Positions 1 to 5,296 of a DNA stretch of 5,296 nucleotides are shown piece after piece. Within the stretch, counting starts at the first letter, position 1. Every line of letters starts with the position of its first letter. Location: assembly GCA_937873665.1 (NCBI GenBank), contig CALMYW010000087.1, forward strand, positions 1-5,296, given 5' to 3'. The translations under genes and the position numbers were made by a program. Under the pieces are notes generated by a model. The model was not told the origin of the DNA and ran no database searches. It saw only the letters and a list, made by a program, of their open reading frames with translations. The stretch is from an uncultured Sphingorhabdus sp. (GTDB taxonomy: Bacteria > Pseudomonadota > Alphaproteobacteria > Sphingomonadales > Sphingomonadaceae).

Positions 1-43
1 GTTCCGCAAACAGCGCCTTGTCCGCCTTGGCATCTTTGTCCAT
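1..43 (-). CDS. Possible 5' end of a divergent gene, truncated by the window edge
   Basis: Read leftward from an ATG at base 43, fourteen codons run open to the window edge and give MDKDAKADKALFAE, a hydrophilic, lysine- and alanine-rich start typical of a soluble protein. I do not recognise the family. There is no convincing Shine-Dalgarno sequence just upstream on this strand. The opposite strand is also open across the same codons and reads to a TGA at 62-64, so a gene end on the + strand is a real alternative. If the leftward gene is real, it is divergent from the dnd operon and shares the 44-301 control region with it. Confidence is low because so little of it is visible. Confidence 0.27.
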   Translation of the reverse strand, partial: MDKDAKADKALFAE

Positions 44-72
44 GCGGTGAAGCTAGCGGTCTGAATCAGCAG

Positions 73-89
73 TGGCGTGCGGGACGCCA
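73..89. repeat. Inverted repeat TGGCGT-N5-ACGCCA
   Basis: Six-base perfect arms at 73-78 and 84-89 flank a five-base GC-rich loop. As RNA this would be a short stable hairpin, but no run of T follows on either strand, so it is not a good intrinsic terminator. It lies just upstream of the AT-rich promoter-like segment and could be a protein-binding site or chance. Confidence 0.4.
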
Positions 90-94
90 ATAGT

Positions 95-125
95 TACGCT
101 ATAAACGTACTTTTTACTTACGTTT
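95..125. promoter_or_regulatory. Candidate operator: overlapping TACG/CGTA dyads
   Basis: Three half-sites lie in a row: TACG at 95-98, CGTA at 106-109 and TACG at 119-122. The first pair makes TACG-N7-CGTA. The second belongs to a longer perfect dyad, AAACGTA (103-109) with TACGTTT (119-125) across a nine-base spacer. From memory, the DndB-type repressor of Salmonella dnd genes recognises a TACG-N10-CGTA palindrome. The half-sites match but the spacing here does not, so equivalence is only a suggestion. The dyads overlap the best -10-like hexamer, a position suited to repression. Confidence 0.45.
100..105 (+). promoter_or_regulatory. Possible -10 hexamer TATAAA
   Basis: TATAAA matches the sigma-70 -10 consensus at five of six positions and is the best such match before dndC. 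No good -35 element is found 16-18 bases upstream, so it would need an activator or be a weak promoter. It would place transcription start near base 112 and give a leader of about 190 bases. It sits inside the TACG-N7-CGTA dyad. Confidence 0.3.
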
Positions 126-127
126 TT

Positions 128-138
128 GAACTAAGTTC
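128..138. repeat. Palindrome GAACT-A-AGTTC
   Basis: Perfect five-base arms surround one central base, and two further flanking pairs match after a mismatch (TT at 125-126 with AA at 140-141). The arms contain GAAC and GTTC, the core phosphorothioation motif known from E. coli B7A and Salmonella Cerro 87 systems. The target motif of this particular system is unknown. The centre is 19 bases from the centre of the neighbouring AAACGTA/TACGTTT dyad, close to two helical turns. Confidence 0.4.
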
Positions 139-165
139 TAACCATGCGCTGCAGGAGCTCGCGTA

Positions 166-180
166 GCGCGCTCGACGCGC
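166..180. repeat. Inverted repeat GCGCG-N5-CGCGC
   Basis: Five-base perfect GC arms flank CTCGA. The segment would form a small hairpin in the leader RNA if transcription starts near 112. No T-run follows, so it is not a terminator. GC-only arms arise easily by chance. Confidence 0.25.
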
Positions 181-301
181 GGTTGACCGTCGCCTAGGCA
201 GGAAGTTGATTGATGGTGATTTTGTGCAAGCTGCGCACAGCAATGCAGAGAAGCCTTTGTGGAGCAACGTTGTCTAGCGCCAAGAGTGAGAAAGTCCGCT
301 C

Positions 302-1483
302 ATGACGCTTGTAGACCCAGTCGTATTGCACGAGCGCACAGTCGGCCTGGTAAATGACGACGGCCCTGCAGACAAGTGGGACGCTGTCGTCAGATCAATA
401 AAGGCCGAGTATCTGTCCGCGTCGCAGGCCTACCCATGGATTATTGGCTTCTCTGGCGGAAAAGATTCCACCGTGGTTACGCAGGCAGTCGTTGAGGCGT
501 TACTACAAATTCCGCCTTCCCTCAGGCGCAGGCCCGTCCACATCGTGTCGAACGATACCCAAGTCGAAAGCCCGGCGGTGATGTCGCACTTGGTGATTGT
601 GCAAGACGCCATCAAAGCGATGGCGGAAGCTCTCGGCCTGCCCTTAACAGTTGTTACAACACGTCCCGCACCGGACAAGACGTTTTGGACGCTGCTGATC
701 GGTAAAGGTTATCCGAGCCCGAACCAGACGATGCGATGGTGTACTGATCGGTTGAAAATACAGCCCACCAGCCGATACATTCTCGACAATGTGTCCGCTC
801 ACGGGGCGGCAATCGTGGTGCTGGGTGTAAGGCTAGACGAGAGTGACAGTCGCCGCAATTCGATCAACAAGCACCGAAATTTGGTTGATTCAAATCTGGC
901 TCCGCACTCCGAGCTGGTTGGCGCGTTCGTCTACCGTCCTATCGTTGACTTAACAGTTGACGACATCTGGGAAATTTTGGGGGAACGTTCCCCACCTTGG
1001 GGCGGAACACACGGCGCCTTGATTCAACTCTACCGCGATGCCGACGGTGGGGAATGTCCCGTGGTGCTCAGCAAGGACGACGCTCCTGGGTGTGGCACGC
1101 CGAATAGCAGATTTGGGTGCTGGACTTGCACTGTCGTCGAAAAGGACAAGAGTCTGCAGGGCTTCGTGGACGCGGGTAAACGCCAATATACGGTGCTCAT
1201 CGAATTCAGGCTTTGGTTGCGGCAAATACGAAATGACCCCCGCTATCGCTCTATCGAGCGACGTAACGGGGAAATTCGCTTCAACGCAAGAGGGGAACAA
1301 ATCCAGCACGTACCTGGGCCGTTCACCATCCAAGCGCGAAAGATGATTCTTGATGAACTACTGAAGACCCAATCGGAGTACGGTGAAACGCTAATTTCCG
1401 TCGACGAGGTCGAGCGTATTCAGGCGATTTGGTCCGCAGAAATCGGCCGATCAACAAAGACAAAGGGTCCATTCCTTGAATGA
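302..1483 (+). CDS. dndC: DndC, phosphorothioation sulfurtransferase / ATP-pyrophosphatase
   Basis: This 393-residue protein belongs to the PAPS-reductase-like PP-loop family. The PP-loop SGGKDS is at residues 51-56, after GF, and would bind ATP for adenylation chemistry. Cysteines lie at 147 (MRWCTD), 252 (GECP), 264 (GCGTP), 273 and 276 (GCWTC). In characterised DndC proteins a cysteine cluster binds a 4Fe-4S centre, and DndC acts with a cysteine desulfurase in moving sulfur to DNA. Position directly before dndD separates it from assimilatory CysH. The only usable start is ATG 302, because an in-frame TGA lies at 287-289. A purine-rich stretch at 282-294 can serve as a weak ribosome site. 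At 393 residues it is shorter than the roughly 450-500 usual for DndC, apparently at the C-terminus. The protein is expected to be cytoplasmic. Confidence 0.95.
   Translation: MTLVDPVVLHERTVGLVNDDGPADKWDAVVRSIKAEYLSASQAYPWIIGFSGGKDSTVVTQAVVEALLQIPPSLRRRPVHIVSNDTQVESPAVMSHLVIVQDAIKAMAEALGLPLTVVTTRPAPDKTFWTLLIGKGYPSPNQTMRWCTDRLKIQPTSRYILDNVSAHGAAIVVLGVRLDESDSRRNSINKHRNLVDSNLAPHSELVGAFVYRPIVDLTVDDIWEILGERSPPWGGTHGALIQLYRDADGGECPVVLSKDDAPGCGTPNSRFGCWTCTVVEKDKSLQGFVDAGKRQYTVLIEFRLWLRQIRNDPRYRSIERRNGEIRFNARGEQIQHVPGPFTIQARKMILDELLKTQSEYGETLISVDEVERIQAIWSAEIGRSTKTKGPFLE
1462..1467 (+). promoter_or_regulatory. Ribosome binding site deciding the TTG start of the small gene
   Basis: AAAGGG lies eight bases before TTG 1476, inside the last codons of dndC. 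This spacing supports the TTG start rather than the tempting ATG at 1480, which overlaps the dndC stop as ATGA but opens a different, non-protein-like frame. Confidence 0.55.
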
Positions 1484-1676
1484 AATCTTTTTGGGCGATC
1501 TACCGCTCTGGTCAGACCCCGCAGCGCGGAAAGTGCTGGAAGAGTTGTGTGCGAAACACCGCGTTCCTATCGGTGTACTCGAAGATCTCATCGGCGTACA
1601 GCGCGAACGCGCTGGTGAAGAGCGCGCTCGCAACATCTATCCACGAATCGAAGAAATCCTCAGTGCTGTGGAGTAA
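1476..1676 (+). CDS. Small Dnd-associated protein between dndC and dndD
   Basis: This is a 66-residue protein, read from TTG 1476, that overlaps the end of dndC by eight bases. It is rich in charged residues and probably all-helical. The N-terminal part contains LPLWSDPAARKVLEELC, the middle has the VPIGVLEDLIGVQRERAGEERA stretch in pieces at about residues 30-51, and the acidic end is EEILSAVE. It has no signal peptide, membrane segment or catalytic motif. Small proteins annotated only as DNA-modification-system-associated occur at this place in other dnd operons, from memory, and this looks like one. Its role is unknown; an adaptor or DNA-contact function for DndC or DndD is possible. The overlapping frame from ATG 1480 (68 codons) yields a cysteine- and serine-rich product and is judged a shadow. 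Translation is probably coupled to dndC. Confidence 0.8.
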   Translation: MNEIFLGDLPLWSDPAARKVLEELCAKHRVPIGVLEDLIGVQRERAGEERARNIYPRIEEILSAVE

Positions 1677-1690
1677 CGGGGCCTAACACC

Positions 1691-3739
1691 ATGTGGATCA
1701 GCAAAATCGAGCTATCGAATTTCAAGAGTTATCAACATCAGGTCTTCGAGTTTCCGCCCCCGACAAAGGGCAGAAACATTGTCCTCATCGGCGGAATGAA
1801 CGGCTACGGAAAGACGTCAGTGCTGGAGGCGCTTTATCTGGGTCTCTATGGCAAAGAGGCAATAGACCACCTCGGCCGTGCCGGCCTGAAAGACGCCGTT
1901 GGCTACCGCAAGTTTGTGGAGAAGTCGTGGCACGGCGCAGCCATCCGAATGAAGCGCGACTCAATGTGGATAAAGATTCAAATCAATCAATCAGTCACTG
2001 AGGGCCTTGAAGTAACGCGAACGTGGTTCTTTAGTCGGTCTGGCGATTGGATCGACAACGACGAAGTAGTCATCTATGAGGTTCGCAATGGCATTCGCGG
2101 TCGAGCGTTACAAGCCGAGCGACTACCTGAACTACTAGACCGCCAATTTATCCCCGTGCACTTTGCGCCCTTTTTCTTCTTTGATGGGGAAGAGGTCAAA
2201 AAGCTTGCGGATCAGAGTCGAGGCGAGCAGATTCGTAGCGGCTTGGAAGGGCTGCTTGGAGTAACGCTCTTGCGAGACCTCAAGAAACGCTTGGAACAAT
2301 TTCAGGCAAATCGCTCAAGTGGCGTCGCTGTAATGGATGAAGAAAAGCATCGTCAGCTGTTTGAGTCGCTCTCAAAGCACGAGACCGAGTATGCCGAGAC
2401 AGAGCATAGGTCACGCGATCTAACTACTAAGGTGAAGGCTCTAAGGGAACAAAGAGCCGACCTGATGAGCCGCATGATGGCTTTGGGTGCGGGTGCCGGT
2501 GACGTTGCGAGTGCAGCCGACATCATCAAACAGCAGGCGGATGCTGAGACAGAGCTGAAGAACACCGAAGATGCGCTGGATAGTCTCATTGCGAGCAAGT
2601 TACCGTTTCATCTCGTGTCTGATGACTTGATGAAAGAACTTTCCAGGCAAGTTCGCGAAGAAGTAGCCAGAGATTCATGGGAAGCGAGAAAGCTAAGCCT
2701 CGAACCAGAAAAGGCCAAGTTCATTGATGCGTTCTACGCGACAGAGGAGCCACCAGTAACTCCTAGCCTCACTGCAGAACAACAACTCGCTTTGCAGGCG
2801 CGCCTGAATGCCGCTTGGGAGAGTCTGTTCTATCCGATGCCAGCTGGATGTGCCGACGTAGTCGTTCACGAGTATCTGGGAGGGAAGCGCCCGTTGCTAC
2901 TAGAGCGAATGGGGCAACTTCGCGTCGGCGCACAAGATGTATTGGGGCTCGTGGAGAAGAAGGAATCCCTGGAAAAGAGAATTCGTGACCTCAGCAGTCG
3001 GTATACCAAGCTCGAAGGTGTTGATCGAGACGGCTCATTGGCCAAACTCAACGAAGAGCTTGTCGGCGTGAATGCCTCGCTGGATCAACGACAGACGGAG
3101 TTAGGCGATACCGACCGCTTGCTTAGCAGCTTAGGCGGCACGTTAGACCTAGAAAGGAAACTGTATGCGCGCGAGCATGAGAAATTTGTTCATGCCAACC
3201 CAGTAAAGTCAATGGTTGGGCGCGCAGATCGTGTTTGCAATCTGATTGAAGAGCTGATACCTCAGCTCTACTCGCTGAAGGTCAAACAATTGGCCGAGGC
3301 GATGACAGAGGTCTACTCCAAACTCGCGCACAAGAGTCAGGTACAACGCATTGAGATCGACGAGTCATGCACTACCAGCCTCCTTGATCGTGAAGGCAAC
3401 GAAATCCCTTTTGATAAGTCGGCAGGTGAGAACCAGGTATTCGCGACTGCGCTGCTTGCGGGGTTGGCGAAAATATCCGGAATTGACGCTCCGTTGGTCG
3501 TGGATACCCCTCTCGGACGTCTCGATAGCACGCACCGTTCCAACATATTGAGGTACTGGGTTTCAGATGGTCAGAGGCAAGTTGTTTTGTTGTCGCAAGA
3601 CAAGGAGATCGACGTAGAAACCTTCAAGTCCATTGAGCCTAGCGTGGCCAAAACTTACCTGCTGCATCACGTCGATATCGGCAACGGCGTTGGTCGAACA
3701 ACTGCCACTGAAGGGCACTACTTCAAAGAGGTGGCATAG
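1691..3739 (+). CDS. dndD: DndD, SMC/Rad50-like ATPase of DNA phosphorothioation
   Basis: The 682-residue length fits DndD (about 650-680). The N-terminus has the RecF/SMC form MWISKIELSNFKSY, then Walker A GMNGYGKT at residues 35-42. The FFFFDGE segment at 161-167 is characteristic of DndD and related ATPases. Predicted coiled coils span about 215-300 and 418-499, separated by a middle domain that includes PMPAGC at 382-387; there is no Rad50-type CxxC hook. The ABC signature-like SAGENQ is at 577-582, and Walker B with D-loop, LVVDTPLGRLD, is at 602-612. DndD hydrolyses ATP and is thought to alter DNA structure or nick it for sulfur incorporation. ATG 1691 follows GGGG at 1678-1681 and starts 14 bases after the small gene. 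The gene is intact, with no frameshift. Confidence 0.96.
   Translation: MWISKIELSNFKSYQHQVFEFPPPTKGRNIVLIGGMNGYGKTSVLEALYLGLYGKEAIDHLGRAGLKDAVGYRKFVEKSWHGAAIRMKRDSMWIKIQINQSVTEGLEVTRTWFFSRSGDWIDNDEVVIYEVRNGIRGRALQAERLPELLDRQFIPVHFAPFFFFDGEEVKKLADQSRGEQIRSGLEGLLGVTLLRDLKKRLEQFQANRSSGVAVMDEEKHRQLFESLSKHETEYAETEHRSRDLTTKVKALREQRADLMSRMMALGAGAGDVASAADIIKQQADAETELKNTEDALDSLIASKLPFHLVSDDLMKELSRQVREEVARDSWEARKLSLEPEKAKFIDAFYATEEPPVTPSLTAEQQLALQARLNAAWESLFYPMPAGCADVVVHEYLGGKRPLLLERMGQLRVGAQDVLGLVEKKESLEKRIRDLSSRYTKLEGVDRDGSLAKLNEELVGVNASLDQRQTELGDTDRLLSSLGGTLDLERKLYAREHEKFVHANPVKSMVGRADRVCNLIEELIPQLYSLKVKQLAEAMTEVYSKLAHKSQVQRIEIDESCTTSLLDREGNEIPFDKSAGENQVFATALLAGLAKISGIDAPLVVDTPLGRLDSTHRSNILRYWVSDGQRQVVLLSQDKEIDVETFKSIEPSVAKTYLLHHVDIGNGVGRTTATEGHYFKEVA
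3725..3731 (+). promoter_or_regulatory. Ribosome binding site for the GTG start of the dndE fusion
   Basis: AAAGAGG, within the last codons of dndD, sits seven bases before GTG 3739. This good match explains the use of a GTG start whose first base is the last base of the dndD TAG stop. Confidence 0.6.
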
Positions 3740-5274
3740 TGTCAAGCTTTGCTCTTGAGCAAGTCCTGCTCGCTGGCTTTCACACAAGCGTTGAGGCTGA
3801 CAAGCGGACAGAACAGCTCAGATCCAATCTTGGGTTCCAAGCCAAAAATCGGGTCGCACGCCTCGCTATTGGTCGATCGCTGGCCGAGGCACACCACCCC
3901 GATGACAACATCGAGGGTTCTGGCAAACCGATCAAGGGAGACGTGCTGTTCGGTTTAGATGAACTGCCGTTGTGGATCGGATTACTCGTAACGCACTTTA
4001 GAAAGGCGCAGCCCCAAGAGGACATCACGCTCGCCACCATCCAGGAATTGGTTCGTAGGCATTGGCATAGGGGGGTGCGGTTACTCATCGAGGACTGGGA
4101 AGAGGCAGACCAGGACTACAAAAAGTTTGTTGATATTCTGGTCCGCAGGCGGGCAAATCTGCCAGAGATCGGGACTGCTGAAACGACCATGCTAGCAAAC
4201 ATATCTGGCAGGTCTGCAGAGAGTCTCGCCAGTGGCATGCCGACACCAGTCACGGTGGATCTTGGCGAAACGCTGGAAACACGTGAGCGCTTCCACTGGA
4301 AGGTTAACGGCGTGGGATATTCGCCGCACATGGCGATCATGGGTCAAGCTGGCTCAGGCAAAACCAGAACGATGCTGGAAGCGCTAACTCAAGTCCACAG
4401 ACAAAGTGGTGCGCCAGTCATACTGCTAGACCTTGGGAAAGGAGATTTGGCAAATCGCCAGGCTTTTATCGACTCAATCGGGGCTCGTGTGATTCGCGTT
4501 CCAGAGCAACCAATTCCGCTCGATATGTTCTTCGGCTCTGACGTGTCGGAGTTAGCTGCGTCAGATGCGATCATGGGCTTCCGCGATTCATTCGCGAAGG
4601 TGATGCAAAGCAAGGCTGGAGCGGTGCAACTGGAAGCGATCAAAGATGCTTTGCGGCCGCTTTTCGCTTCACGAAAGCAAATAGATCTGGAAGACATTAG
4701 TCGCGCATTGCGGGCTCACTACGAGCAGAGCGGGACCAAGACCGACAGTGTTATCTCCACTATCAGCGATCTTACCGAACGGGTCATATTTTGTCCGGAT
4801 ATGTCACCTGAGCGCTTTTTCTCGCAAAGTTGGGTAATCACCTTTGCTGGCGCGCACGATACGCAACGAAATCTTGCCGCATATCTTTTGCTCGATTCAC
4901 TCAACATGTTCCTCAAAAGACGTCCGGAGGCATCACAGGACGCCGACGGGCATCGAGCACTTGAAGTTGTGTTGGCCGTCGACGAGGCGCGTCACTTGTT
5001 GGCGTCCCGACACAAGGCGCTGTCAGACAACATTCGTCTGCATCGCTCCAAAGGGTTGATGGTTACGCTGGCATCGCAAAGTCCCGATGATTACGACGGC
5101 GCTGGTGACGACTATCTGGAAAACATTGGGCTGCCAGTTTGCTTCAAAACAAACGCTGCGAGCAACCAGGTCTTGCAAAACATGTTCCGCGGCAAGGTAA
5201 ATTTCTCTACGCTTCCAACGGGCGTTTTCATGAGCATCAAAGATTCGCGACCTATCAAAGTAAAGGCGTTCTAA
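3739..5274 (+). CDS. dndE: DndE domain fused to a HerA/FtsK-type ATPase
   Basis: This 511-residue protein has two parts. Residues 1 to about 125 resemble DndE: a helical, basic region with EQLRSNLGFQAKNRVARLAI (23-43 area) and a second helical half around LVRRHWHRGV (104-113). DndE alone is usually 110-130 residues and binds DNA, including nicked DNA. After a linker, residues 175-511 form a RecA-fold ATPase: Walker A GQAGSGKT at 202-209, preceded by SPHMAIM, a DLGKGD segment at 231-236, Walker B VVLAVDEAR at 410-418 with D415 and E416, and a TLASQSP sensor-like stretch at 443-449. These match the HerA/FtsK motor order. It starts at GTG, overlapping the dndD stop by one base. The N-terminal assignment rests on weaker similarity plus the dndC-dndD-dndE order. 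From memory, such fusions have been called DndEi. The motor could translocate DNA during modification, which is inference. Confidence 0.85.
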   Translation: MSSFALEQVLLAGFHTSVEADKRTEQLRSNLGFQAKNRVARLAIGRSLAEAHHPDDNIEGSGKPIKGDVLFGLDELPLWIGLLVTHFRKAQPQEDITLATIQELVRRHWHRGVRLLIEDWEEADQDYKKFVDILVRRRANLPEIGTAETTMLANISGRSAESLASGMPTPVTVDLGETLETRERFHWKVNGVGYSPHMAIMGQAGSGKTRTMLEALTQVHRQSGAPVILLDLGKGDLANRQAFIDSIGARVIRVPEQPIPLDMFFGSDVSELAASDAIMGFRDSFAKVMQSKAGAVQLEAIKDALRPLFASRKQIDLEDISRALRAHYEQSGTKTDSVISTISDLTERVIFCPDMSPERFFSQSWVITFAGAHDTQRNLAAYLLLDSLNMFLKRRPEASQDADGHRALEVVLAVDEARHLLASRHKALSDNIRLHRSKGLMVTLASQSPDDYDGAGDDYLENIGLPVCFKTNAASNQVLQNMFRGKVNFSTLPTGVFMSIKDSRPIKVKAF

Positions 5275-5278
5275 CGCC
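5265..5278. repeat. Palindrome GGCGTT-CT-AACGCC across the stop codon
   Basis: Six-base perfect arms at 5265-5270 and 5273-5278 enclose the TAA stop of the dndE fusion. As RNA it could form a five-pair stem with a four-base loop. A second, mutually exclusive pairing of CGCC (5275-5278) with GGCG (5289-5292) is possible. No T-run follows, so it is a poor intrinsic terminator and the operon may continue past the window. Confidence 0.35.
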
Positions 5279-5296
5279 CTGCTGCCTTGGCGATTG

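Larger units (their letters stand above)
44..301. promoter_or_regulatory. Intergenic control region upstream of the dnd operon
   Basis: No credible gene lies in this 258-base stretch. It contains at least five short inverted repeats, centred near 81, 102, 114, 133 and 173, and smaller ones at 180-189 (CGGT-N2-ACCG), 223-239 (TGTGC-N7-GCACA) and 265-272 (CAACGTTG). The 100-140 part is clearly more AT-rich than its surroundings, as expected of a promoter. An in-frame TGA at 287-289 shows that dndC cannot begin further upstream. This is the only long non-coding stretch in the window, so the operon promoter is most likely here. The exact transcription start is inferred, not shown. Confidence 0.6.

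Noticed and set aside
2..64. Open + strand frame ending in TGA, possibly the end of an upstream gene
   Set aside because: It shares codon boundaries with the leftward frame and cannot be excluded, but the peptide is short and unrecognisable, and nothing favours it over the leftward start. It is kept only as an alternative.
73..89. Intrinsic terminator for an upstream gene
   Set aside because: The hairpin is sound but no T-run follows on either strand.
950..1333. 127-codon minus-strand open frame
   Set aside because: It lies wholly inside dndC, antisense to the conserved cysteine region, and its translation has no recognisable domain. It is a shadow of the real gene.
302..1483. Assimilatory PAPS reductase (CysH) as the identity of the first gene
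   Set aside because: The PP-loop family is shared, but the cysteine arrangement and the immediate dndD and dndE neighbours point to DndC.
1480..1686. 68-codon frame beginning at an ATGA overlap with the dndC stop
   Set aside because: The overlap looks classical, but the product is rich in Ser, Cys and Lys without protein-like pattern, and the overlapping TTG frame gives a plausible acidic helical protein with a better-spaced ribosome site.
4389..4697. 102-codon minus-strand open frame within the dndE fusion
   Set aside because: It is antisense to the ATPase domain and serine- and arginine-rich as expected for shadow frames; no motif or start signal supports it.
1..5296. CRISPR array, tRNA, rRNA or insertion sequence
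   Set aside because: No regularly spaced direct repeats, no cloverleaf-like segment and no transposase frame were seen on either strand; nearly the whole window is explained by the dnd genes.

Overview
The window carries a compact DNA phosphorothioation (Dnd) gene cluster on the + strand. Four tightly packed genes run in order: dndC (302-1483), a 66-residue small protein (1476-1676), dndD (1691-3739), and a DndE-like protein fused to a HerA/FtsK-type ATPase (3739-5274). The base composition is moderately GC-rich by eye, and the start signals (ATG, TTG and GTG, each preceded by a purine-rich stretch) are bacterial. A proteobacterium is the likeliest host, but nothing here fixes the genus. Dnd clusters usually lie on genomic islands, which would fit an accessory region.

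Layout. Bases 1-43 may be the first 14 codons of a leftward gene that continues outside the window. Bases 44-301 are non-coding and hold a cluster of short inverted repeats and a possible -10 element, so this is probably the control region of the dnd operon and perhaps of the leftward gene. From 302 to 5274 the sequence is almost entirely coding. Junctions are an 8-base overlap (dndC/small gene), a 14-base gap (small gene/dndD) and a 1-base overlap (dndD/dndE fusion), which indicates one transcript with translational coupling. The last 22 bases contain no recognisable gene.

How the genes work together (family knowledge applied to this locus). A cysteine desulfurase (DndA or a housekeeping IscS), not present here, would supply sulfur. 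DndC, a PP-loop ATP-pyrophosphatase with a conserved cysteine cluster, would carry or activate the sulfur. DndD, an SMC/Rad50-like ATPase, would use ATP hydrolysis to act on DNA structure, and DndE would bind DNA. The result is replacement of a non-bridging phosphate oxygen by sulfur in the DNA backbone at specific motifs. dndA, dndB and the restriction genes (DndFGH or PbeABCD type) are not visible and may lie outside the window.

The most distinctive points are the DndE-ATPase fusion in place of the usual stand-alone DndE of about 110-130 residues, the extra small gene with a TTG start inside the end of dndC, and the palindrome-rich promoter region. The Dnd assignment itself is secure from motifs and gene order. 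The role of the fused ATPase and of the small protein is not established by anything in the sequence.
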